In this document: positions 23,576 to 30,837 of the stretch, piece by piece
Position numbering within the stretch: position 1 is the first letter of the stretch
Layout: every line of letters begins with the position of its first letter
Origin: JACZSB01 sp965372015
Lineage (GTDB): Bacteria; Fidelibacterota; Marinisomatia; SCGC-AAA003-L08; TS1B11
Reading direction: 5' to 3'
Assembly (NCBI GenBank): GCA_965372015.1
Contig: CBDVAP010000017.1
Span: forward strand, 1-35,024
DNA: 35,024 nucleotides
Notes under the pieces: generated by a model
The model's database searches: none
Seen by the model: the letters and a program-made list of their open reading frames with translations, nothing else
What the model was told of the DNA's origin: nothing
Translations under genes and position numbers: made by a program

Positions 23576-24137
23576 GGACAATCCGGGTAGGTTGGTAATT
23601 GAAACTCAAGCGTAATTTAGGCAGGACGGGAAAGAATGAGGGCCAGCATCTGCAGCCTGGCAGGGGTCGTTTGCGACCCGATTCGGGGTTCTAATAGCCA
23701 GCTGGTGGCCGCTTGAGATAATTCCTGAATTGGGTCTCAGTTCTGCTCAGACCAAGAAACACGAAGCGCCCAACTTAATCAGTTTCCGATCTGCTAGGAT
23801 AAAGTGGCTTATAGTTCTGCCCTCATAACTTGTTGAGCGCCGCAGGGTAGATTTCAAACAACTGGTATTGAAATACATTATTTGACTACCAATATGGTCT
23901 CCAGAGCGCGATCTCCTTTAATCCAACCATTAGTTTATTAACTTTAGGAAAAATATACGGAAAACATTGATTAAATTCGAATCAGTATCCATGATTTGGA
24001 TAGATTTTGGAAACCTGTTCCGTAATACCGCAATTATCTATGGAATCTGGGTAAATGTTGGCTGAGCGGTCCACCCCATGCGGTGGGGAGTCAACACCAT
24101 CACGGGGTAGGCACTTAAACCAAATGAATAGAACGGT
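23576..24137. other. AT-rich intergenic region between divergent genes
   Basis: 562 bp with no convincing gene. It must contain the promoters of tnaA (minus) and of the DMFase-like gene (plus), but I cannot pick a clear -35/-10 pair. A small hairpin GGGTCG-TTTG-CGACCC sits at 23664-23679, and an ATTCGAAT palindrome lies within TGATT..AATCA near 23968-23984. A 24-codon frame at 23991-24065 is not supported as a gene. Confidence 0.5.
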
Positions 24138-25757
24138 ATGTGCAAGTCGTTGATTATTCCGGGTGTGTTACTGGTTCTGGCATTCTCCGCTTTACAAGGT
24201 CAAACTATCCGAGACGGATATACCGACAAGAATTCTTACTACCCAGGAGAGATCTCCGTGGTCTATTTCAATGCTAACAGTACCGGGTCCAGAATCGTTT
24301 ATTTAAAGGATATTCATTCCAACAACATTGTTGGGGTTGAATGCAATTTGGAACCGCAAGAAGTCGGCACTCAGCACCCCTGGAAAGACGGATTTGGTTA
24401 TAAGCCAACATTCACCTACGAAATACCCGCTCTAAAAAGCGGTCTCTATTTCTGGGATGGCAAGATTCCGTTCATCATTAAGGAAGACTCGTCGAAAATC
24501 GTTTCTTTCTCCCAAGCCGTAGTGGTTTTACCAACGAACACTGATATTTCCTACAACAACAGGGGTGGCAAAAGCTTTTATCCCTACAGTTCTTCGGATA
24601 ATCAGAAAGCAGATACCCTTTCCTTACATCGGCCTTACATGATTCAGGATCGATATTTAGCGTTACTCAGATGGCTCTGGGATCAATCGGACATCTCATA
24701 CAGCTGCATCGCTGATATGGATATGGATGAATTTGGCAGCATCAGTGCAGCGGATTTGATTATTATCGCCGGGCACAGCGAATATTGGACGAGGAAGGCT
24801 CGCAGGAATTTTGATTATTTCGTGGACAGCGGCAAACCGGCATTGGTCCTCTCGGGGAATTCAATGTGGTGGCAGGTAAGGTATTCTCCTAATCGGGATA
24901 AATTGATCTGCCATAAGCTTTGGGAAGCGGATTCACTGATTGTTGACTCCTTGAAGACCGTATTATGGACGGACGACAGGCTTGGATACCAAATCATAAG
25001 CAGTATCGGAGCAGACTTTCATCATGGTGGTTATGGTCTTAGGTATGAGGATAATGGTTGGGATGGATTTAAGCTGATAACAACGGATCGGCCTTACCTT
25101 AGCGGCCTCAATCTGCATACCGGCCAGATTATCTCAATGCCTAGCGGTGAATACGACGGTACCTTGGTGAGCTGCCGCGATAGTAACGGTTTCCCCATCC
25201 CCGACACGGCCGCATTGGGTTTTTTCAGCATGGAGATAATCGGCTTCGATTTGGGCTACCGGGTTCATGAAACCATTGGAACGTGGATCGAATTCCAAAA
25301 AACCGTTCAATCTGGTATCGTAATCAACGTTGGCTCAATTCACTGGGGTTCTGATGATGGGATCGATGGAACCGATGGAGAGCTTGTAAAGCAAATTACT
25401 CGGGGTATGATTAATTATCTCCTTGATGCGGATTCTTTGCATATCAATGTTACTCCCTTCAATTTTGTTCTCTATCGAAATTATCCCAACCCGTTTAATA
25501 CGCGCACCACAATTCAATTTGCGGTGCCTGTCGAAACAGAAGCAGCCCTGGTGATTTATGACTTACTTGGAAAAGAGGTAGTGCGGCTGGTGGACCGGCA
25601 TCTCGAGGCAAAAAATTACCTGGTCTCATGGGATGGCATGAATTCGGATGGGCGCACAGTTTCTTCAGGCATTTACATTGCCCGCTTATTGATCCCCCAG
25701 GCAAAAGGCGTGACTCCGAAATCACCCAATTCCATCAAGATGATGATGGTGAAGTAG
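24138..25757 (+). CDS. Secreted N,N-dimethylformamidase-like protein with C-terminal sorting domain
   Basis: 539 residues. Signal peptide about 1-22 (SLIIPGVLLVLAFSALQG). Residues about 25-420 resemble the large subunit of N,N-dimethylformamidase: an Ig-like start (YTDKNSYYPGEISVVYFNA), then YNNRGGKSFYPYSS, IIAGHSEYWTRKARRNFDYFVDSGKPALVLSGNSMWWQVRY and a glutamine-amidotransferase-like fold. The last 90 residues (LYRNYPNPFNTRTTIQFAVP, VIYDLLGKEVVRLVD, WDGMNSDGRTVSSGIYIARL, KMMMVK) are a type IX-like sorting domain. Known DMFases are cytoplasmic with a separate small subunit; an exported fusion is unusual. Substrate is unknown. The gene lies alone on the plus strand in a more AT-rich island. 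Confidence 0.78.
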   Translation: MCKSLIIPGVLLVLAFSALQGQTIRDGYTDKNSYYPGEISVVYFNANSTGSRIVYLKDIHSNNIVGVECNLEPQEVGTQHPWKDGFGYKPTFTYEIPALKSGLYFWDGKIPFIIKEDSSKIVSFSQAVVVLPTNTDISYNNRGGKSFYPYSSSDNQKADTLSLHRPYMIQDRYLALLRWLWDQSDISYSCIADMDMDEFGSISAADLIIIAGHSEYWTRKARRNFDYFVDSGKPALVLSGNSMWWQVRYSPNRDKLICHKLWEADSLIVDSLKTVLWTDDRLGYQIISSIGADFHHGGYGLRYEDNGWDGFKLITTDRPYLSGLNLHTGQIISMPSGEYDGTLVSCRDSNGFPIPDTAALGFFSMEIIGFDLGYRVHETIGTWIEFQKTVQSGIVINVGSIHWGSDDGIDGTDGELVKQITRGMINYLLDADSLHINVTPFNFVLYRNYPNPFNTRTTIQFAVPVETEAALVIYDLLGKEVVRLVDRHLEAKNYLVSWDGMNSDGRTVSSGIYIARLLIPQAKGVTPKSPNSIKMMMVK

Positions 25758-26035
25758 GACACCTTAACTTCATTAATTATTATTTGCCACCTGTGGCTTA
25801 GGTGCTGAATTCAGTGCGGTGAGAAATGTTCAGCGTGAGGCCACAGAATTATTAGGCCCCACTTTCCATTCTGTCGCAGCTGAGATGAAGTATTCACATT
25901 CTCCCCGAACAACACCCTCCCCTCAGTCGTCCTGAGGCCCCAAGGGACAGCGTATCGCCTTTTCGCGTATCCAATGGACCCGCGCAGTGATCTGATTATA
26001 TTATTTTGCGGATAGGCTCGGGGTAGTTTAGCGGC
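25758..26035. other. Gene-free stretch between converging genes
   Basis: With the hairpin at 26036-26070 this makes a 324-bp gap between the DMFase-like gene (plus) and an ASPIC/UnbV gene (minus). It contains a small stem CCTCAG-TCGTC-CTGAGG (25921-25937) and GCCAC-CT-GTGGC (25786-25797), neither followed by a T-run. No coding sequence is seen. Confidence 0.45.
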
Positions 26036-26070
26036 CCAAGTCCAGACAACTACAACAAGTTGGGACTTGG
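26036..26070 (-). terminator. Strong hairpin directly after the ASPIC/UnbV gene
   Basis: CCAAGTCC (26036-26043) pairs with GGACTTGG (26063-26070). Inside, CAACT (26047-26051) pairs with AGTTG (26058-26062), with a 3-nt bulge and a 6-nt loop. It begins 11 nt after the stop at 26082 (minus). No T-run follows, so it may be a terminator-like or mRNA 3'-protecting hairpin. Confidence 0.45.
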
Positions 26071-26081
26071 CAGAATCGGCT

Positions 26082-27923
26082 TTAAAGGGCGGCAGTCACG
26101 GCCGGCACCAGGGAATTTTCGTGGAGCTGTTTCCCTTCCACGATATAGACCGTCTGGTTAGGCTTGACCTGCTTAAAGGTCTGCACCTGACCGTTGGGCC
26201 AAGTCACCTCGATCTCAGCTATCCGCTTATTGCGGCCGATACCAAAGTAGAGTTCCCTGGCGTTGGTGGAGTAGTAGCCACTGCCGGAGATCAGGAGCTG
26301 AATCAAGACCCGTTCCCCGGCCGTAACCTTCACCTGGGACCCATAGGCGTCCCGGTTGGAAACCGTGCCCTCGAGCCGCACCTTGAGCCAATTATTCTCG
26401 TCGCGGGATATATTATTGTAAAGGACGCCTACCCCTTGGTTCCTATCCGCGACGATATTCCCCGTCCCGCCTTCAACCTGCTGACCATTATTGGTGACGT
26501 AAATATCCACCTTGCCGTCGTTGTCATAGTCAGCGAAAAGGGCGGAGCGGTGGATCCGTTTCCCCGATGCCCACAGGCCAGCGGATTCGGAAATATCAAC
26601 GAAGCGTCCTTCACCATCGTTCTCGAAGAGCAGGTTTAGCTGGCGGTTATCTCCACTCACGGCGTTCAGGTGTCCATTGGCAAAGAAAAGATCCAGGTCT
26701 CCGTCATTATCCAGGTCGAACAGACCGGTCCCCCAGCCCACCATGGGCCAACTCAGTCGGTGGACCGGCAGGGAATTAAAGTCATGGACGAAAACGGCGT
26801 TGCGTACCTTGCCGTCATTGGCCTTCTCGATCCCTTCCAACCGGGCCAGAACATTCACTTCGGCGGCATAGTTGGTATAAACCAGGTCGTTTTTCCCGTC
26901 ACCATTGAAGTCGCCTACCGTGACTCCCATGCTCCCATCCGTAGTGCTGAGGCCACTGGGGCCTGAGAAGGTCTTGAAGGTTCCATCGCCACGGTTGAGG
27001 TAAAGACCATTAGCATCGGTGTCGTTGGTCACGAAAATATCCGGCCAGCCGTCGTCATTGAAATCACAGAAGATCGACTGAATCGACTTGCGGGTGGCAT
27101 CTCCCACCCCCGCTATCCCGGTCACCTGAGTGAAGGTTTCGTCCCCATTATTCCGATAGAGGGTATTGGGCAGTCCGCCAAAATCCATGGGGAACCGGAG
27201 GCTGGTGTTCAAAGGGCGCAGGGCGAAGTCGACGTAAGCGGTTACATACAGGTCAAGATCTCCGTCCCGGTCATAATCCCCCCAGGCTGATCCGCTATAC
27301 CACCAGTCTTGCATCCCTTCCGGGAAGGCCCTTTCGGTCACATCGACGAAGGCCCCCTTGCCATCGTTCCGGTAGAGGATAAAGTTGCCATAATTACTGA
27401 CGAACAGGTCGGGATAGCCGTCATTATTATAGTCAGCGGCAGCGACGGCCATGCCTTCGCCAAAATCCTCGGCGCCCGAGAGTATCCGGCGGAAGGTTTT
27501 GCCTCCCAGGTTCTCATAGAGAGCATTAGTCAGATCCCCAGGTCCCTGACCATTGACGAGGTAGAGGTCCCAGTCGCCATCGCGGTCGTAGTCCAGCCAG
27601 GCGCCACCGGAGCCATTCATTTTAATCAGGTGTAAATGAGCAAACTCCTCCAGAGTCAGGAGCCTCTCTCTCGATTTCCAGAACTCCTTACCCTCCTGGA
27701 AGATCAGCTCGAGTCCCTCGTTGGTGGCTGCTCCACTGACGGTGGGACCGATTTCGCACCACCGGGGCCGGGGTGCATAATGGACAAAGTCAATCCCGGC
27801 CCGGGCACGGTGGTCCTCGAAGCGGATCAGGCTTCCCTGGTCCTCAATTACCCAATTTACCGCCAGGAAAAGGAGCACTGCTACAACCAGAAGCATCACT
27901 ATGATGGCCGCTCTTGACTTCAT
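26082..27923 (-). CDS. FG-GAP/VCBS repeat protein with ASPIC/UnbV domain (CRTAC1-like), copy 1
   Basis: 613 residues from ATG 27923. An N-terminal membrane anchor or signal (IIVMLLVVAVLLFLAVNWV) is followed by many Ca-binding FG-GAP repeats of the form DYDRDGDWDLYLVNG, DYNNDGYPDLFVSNYG, DFNGDGKNDLVYTN, which fold as a beta-propeller. The C-terminal ASPIC/UnbV domain covers about 510-600 (WLKVRLEGTVSNRDAYGSQV, YYSTNARELYFGIG, ITWPNG-type end EVTWPNGQVQTF). The frame is open to TTG 27953, but ATG 27923 with GGAAAA just before it directly precedes the hydrophobic segment. Such proteins are extracytoplasmic; their biochemical role is not known. A terminator at 27992-28010 may separate it from the three genes upstream. 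Confidence 0.85.
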   Translation of the reverse strand: MKSRAAIIVMLLVVAVLLFLAVNWVIEDQGSLIRFEDHRARAGIDFVHYAPRPRWCEIGPTVSGAATNEGLELIFQEGKEFWKSRERLLTLEEFAHLHLIKMNGSGGAWLDYDRDGDWDLYLVNGQGPGDLTNALYENLGGKTFRRILSGAEDFGEGMAVAAADYNNDGYPDLFVSNYGNFILYRNDGKGAFVDVTERAFPEGMQDWWYSGSAWGDYDRDGDLDLYVTAYVDFALRPLNTSLRFPMDFGGLPNTLYRNNGDETFTQVTGIAGVGDATRKSIQSIFCDFNDDGWPDIFVTNDTDANGLYLNRGDGTFKTFSGPSGLSTTDGSMGVTVGDFNGDGKNDLVYTNYAAEVNVLARLEGIEKANDGKVRNAVFVHDFNSLPVHRLSWPMVGWGTGLFDLDNDGDLDLFFANGHLNAVSGDNRQLNLLFENDGEGRFVDISESAGLWASGKRIHRSALFADYDNDGKVDIYVTNNGQQVEGGTGNIVADRNQGVGVLYNNISRDENNWLKVRLEGTVSNRDAYGSQVKVTAGERVLIQLLISGSGYYSTNARELYFGIGRNKRIAEIEVTWPNGQVQTFKQVKPNQTVYIVEGKQLHENSLVPAVTAAL

Positions 27924-27991
27924 TATTTTCCATTCCCCTCGTGGCTTGGACAAAAAATTTACACGCGGTAATGCAAATTGTCAACTCGGGA

Positions 27992-28010
27992 TAAAACCGC
28001 CGCAGGCGGG
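27992..28010 (-). terminator. Intrinsic terminator downstream of the TPR gene
   Basis: On the minus strand CCGCC-TGC-GGCGG is followed directly by TTTTAT. The 5-bp GC stem plus T-run is a short intrinsic terminator about 110 nt past the TPR stop at 28121, making the cytochrome-ASPIC-TPR set one transcription unit. Confidence 0.5.
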
Positions 28011-28120
28011 AAACTACACTTCGCTATCCGCGCTTTAGTCATATAATTAGTGCTCCCGGGCTGGTGTCTGAATATAGTCTGCAAAAGTAGGCCCCGATTA
28101 CCTGGTCCTTGCCTCTGGAG

Positions 28121-28996
28121 CTAGGATCCAGCCATCTTCCTGATGCGCCCAAGTAATGCGCCTAACTCCTGATAGCGGCGCTCAACAATAGCGGCTGGTA
28201 TCGGTGGTTTAAGCTGTGCTAAATCGGCCAGATACTGCTCAAAAATTTGGCAATCCGACCGGCGTGAAACCGTCATCGGTTGCCCATACCTTGTGTCCCC
28301 CGCGCCCAAATTACCCTGAGAAGTGTCAGCGGGCTGTGAGTATAGGGCCGCCAGGCCAAACAGGTCCGATGCTTCAGCGGACGAACCTTGTTTCCAGGCG
28401 ATATAACCGCTGAGGAATTGGGCCGGCACGCTCCGGCTATTAGTACCAAGAACCGCCTTAAAGTAGCCCCGCGCCTCGGTTAACCGCCCTTTTATTAGTG
28501 CCAGTTGGCCCAAGCGCAGCAGCGAGCCGGTCTCTTCCCTGTTGATATCGAAAGCCCGTTTATATTCGCGCTGGGCGGCGGCGATATTGAAATGGGCCTT
28601 ATTTTCAAAGCATAGGTACAGATCACCCAACCGCAGATGCCCGCGGGTACTGGCGGGATTGATTTTAACCAATCGCTTCCAGGTGCTTTCCGCTGCCCTA
28701 TAGCTACCGAGTTCCCAATGCATGTTGCCCAGATAATAGAGCGTGTTTTCGTGGTTGTCGTTTAGCGCCAGGGCCTGGGAATAATCGGCGATGGCGGCTT
28801 TTAGTTCACCGGCAATGCGGTGCTTGGTAGCCTCCCGGTAGAGTTGCCAAAACTGCCGGATGCTCTCCTTTTCAGTGGCCCCTAACCCACCAGTGCTGTC
28901 CCCAGCAACCTCCTCAGCCCGTTGAAATTTCAGCAGTGCCACCGCCGCGAAGAGCAGCATAATTACCGACGAGATTATAAGGAATTTTTTATTCAC
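28121..28996 (-). CDS. Membrane-anchored or secreted TPR protein
   Basis: 291 residues. N-terminal hydrophobic segment about 4-23 (FLIISSVIMLLFAAVALLKF), then four or five TPR units: KHRIAGELKAAIADYSQALALN, TLYYLGNMHWELGSYRAAES, GHLRLGDLYLCFENKAHFNI, LLRLGQLALIKGRLTEARGYF, AQFLSGYIAWKQGSSAEASDLF. A tail without repeats follows (about 235-291). The start is GTG 28996, 20 nt after the upstream ASPIC/UnbV gene, with no strong ribosome-binding site. TPR proteins often accompany ASPIC/UnbV proteins in environmental genomes and may act as a scaffold in the envelope; that is inference. Confidence 0.78.
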   Translation of the reverse strand: MNKKFLIISSVIMLLFAAVALLKFQRAEEVAGDSTGGLGATEKESIRQFWQLYREATKHRIAGELKAAIADYSQALALNDNHENTLYYLGNMHWELGSYRAAESTWKRLVKINPASTRGHLRLGDLYLCFENKAHFNIAAAQREYKRAFDINREETGSLLRLGQLALIKGRLTEARGYFKAVLGTNSRSVPAQFLSGYIAWKQGSSAEASDLFGLAALYSQPADTSQGNLGAGDTRYGQPMTVSRRSDCQIFEQYLADLAQLKPPIPAAIVERRYQELGALLGRIRKMAGS

Positions 28997-29016
28997 CGTA
29001 ACTTATACCGGGCGGC

Positions 29017-30828
29017 TCACTGCAGAACCGGTTCTCCTTCCAGCACGCGGACCCTTTGGTTGGCGGCCAGATTATAAAAGACTTGCCGGTCTCCGGTGGG
29101 CCAGGTGATCTCCAGGGTATCGGCCACCGACCGGAGGCCCAGGCCGAAATGCTCGATCAAGCTATTCTGCGAGCAGTAGGAACTCTGGGCCCCCACCGGC
29201 CGGATATGAACCCGGCTGCCCACCACCAGGCGCACCTTTGCCCCTATAGCCGAGCGGTTACTCACAACCCCCTCCAGGGCCACCTGCAACCAATGGTGAG
29301 CCTGATCGGTGTCATTGCGCATCAGGACGCCCGGTCCGCCATTGTTAACCACGAAAATATCCAGGTCGCCATCATTATCGTAATCGGCAAAAGCCGCCCC
29401 CCGGCTGCCATGCTGCTGCCGGAACGGATCACCGCTCACGGAGGAAACATCGTAAAACCCGTGATCCGCCCCCCGATTCCAGAACAGCTGGTTGGGCATG
29501 GGAACCAGCCGCCACGGTCTATCCTTCTGTTGAAAGGTGCTGCCGTTGGCCACGAACAGGTCCAACCGGCCGTCATTATTGTAATCGAAGAACGAAGTCC
29601 CCCAACCGATATAGTCCAGGGCAATCTGCCCCAGGCCGAACCGGTCGGCTTCATCCATGAACCTGATCCCTTTGGTGGACGGCAGGTCCATGGCGGCAAA
29701 TTGGGACAACAAGTTGGTGTACAGGGCATTCTCCTGGGCAATCCAGTGGGTGATGAACATATCCAGATCCTGATCTCCGTCCCAGTCTCCCACGGCAATG
29801 CCCATGGCCCCCCGGTAATCGGCCACCCAGGAAGCATGGCTGATTTCCTCAAAGGTCCCATCACCTAAGTTCCGGTAGAAAACGTTGTCGGAAACATCAT
29901 TGGCGACGTATAAGTCCAGCCAGCCGTCATCATCGAAATCACACCAGGTGCTGGATAGACTGCGCCCCTGCCGGCTCTCAACGCCTGCGGTGGCCGCCAT
30001 TTCAGTGAAAGTACCGTCGCCATTATTGCGGTAAAGCAGGTTGCTGCTGGCCTTAAAGGACGAAGGGTTGAGGTTGGTGGGGATCTCAACCGCATACTGT
30101 TTCGATAGGGCGTCAGGGTCCAGATAGGCGTAGTGCACATAGCCATTCACATACAGATCCAGGAAGCCGTCCCGGTTGAAATCTCCCCACGATACACCGG
30201 TCCAGAAGCCCGGGCGGCCGCCCAGACCGGACCGAGCGCTCATATCCGTGAAAGTGCCATCGCCATTGTTGTTGTAGTACCGGTTTTCACCATAAGCCGA
30301 TACCACCAGGTCGGGCCAGCCGTCATTGTCGGTATCGCCCCAGGCGGCCCCCATGGCCCACCCCCGAAAGTCGACCCCCGCTTGAGCAGAGACTTCGTCG
30401 AAGGTGCCATCGCCGTTATTGTGATAAAGGGCGCAGTGGGCCGGTGAGGCCTTTTTTTCAGCCGCCGTCATGGTCAAAGGGCCGGCTTGATTGGCAACAA
30501 ACAGATCGATCCAGCCATCCTGATCGTAATCGCCCCAGGCGGCCCCGGAGCCCATATCTTCGGGAAGTTGGGTCGTCCGCCGTCCGTAGAAGTGTTGAAA
30601 GACGATACCCGCTTGCTCGCCGGCATCCACAAAAGTCACCCGGGGATAATCCGGGGGTAGTGAGCGGGCCAAAGCGGTGGTCAGGCCTTCGATAGTTTCA
30701 CCGGGCAGATAGACCGGGGCCGGTTTGAGAGCGATGCGGATTACTACGGCCATCAGCGCCACAAAAAGCAATCCAATCGCTGCCGTAATCAGGAGTAGAC
30801 GTTTACGCCGCGTCAATCGGCCCAGCAC
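29017..30828 (-). CDS. FG-GAP/VCBS repeat protein with ASPIC/UnbV domain (CRTAC1-like), copy 2
   Basis: 603 residues. Basic N-terminus MLGRLTRRKR, then a membrane segment (LLLITAAIGLLFVALMAVVI). FG-GAP repeats follow from about 85 on: WGDYDQDGWIDLFVANQAG, WGDTDNDGWPDLVVSAYG, WGDFNRDGFLDLYVNGYV, FDDDGWLDLYVANDV, DYNNDGRLDLFVANG, DYDNDGDLDIFVVNNGG. An ASPIC/UnbV domain covers about 505-600 (WLQVALEGVVSNRSAIGAKV, SLIEHFGLG, ITWPTGDRQVFYNL). It is a paralogue of the gene at 26082 with the same order of parts. GTG 30828 starts 9 nt after the multihaem cytochrome gene, so the two are cotranscribed. Probably exported and calcium-binding; precise role unknown. Confidence 0.86.
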   Translation of the reverse strand: MLGRLTRRKRLLLITAAIGLLFVALMAVVIRIALKPAPVYLPGETIEGLTTALARSLPPDYPRVTFVDAGEQAGIVFQHFYGRRTTQLPEDMGSGAAWGDYDQDGWIDLFVANQAGPLTMTAAEKKASPAHCALYHNNGDGTFDEVSAQAGVDFRGWAMGAAWGDTDNDGWPDLVVSAYGENRYYNNNGDGTFTDMSARSGLGGRPGFWTGVSWGDFNRDGFLDLYVNGYVHYAYLDPDALSKQYAVEIPTNLNPSSFKASSNLLYRNNGDGTFTEMAATAGVESRQGRSLSSTWCDFDDDGWLDLYVANDVSDNVFYRNLGDGTFEEISHASWVADYRGAMGIAVGDWDGDQDLDMFITHWIAQENALYTNLLSQFAAMDLPSTKGIRFMDEADRFGLGQIALDYIGWGTSFFDYNNDGRLDLFVANGSTFQQKDRPWRLVPMPNQLFWNRGADHGFYDVSSVSGDPFRQQHGSRGAAFADYDNDGDLDIFVVNNGGPGVLMRNDTDQAHHWLQVALEGVVSNRSAIGAKVRLVVGSRVHIRPVGAQSSYCSQNSLIEHFGLGLRSVADTLEITWPTGDRQVFYNLAANQRVRVLEGEPVLQ

Positions 30829-30837
30829 AAACCATTC

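Noticed and set aside
23991..24065. 24-codon frame (start MIWIDFGNLFRNTA) as a leader peptide
   Set aside because: It is on the strand opposite tnaA, has no ribosome-binding site and no similarity to TnaC.
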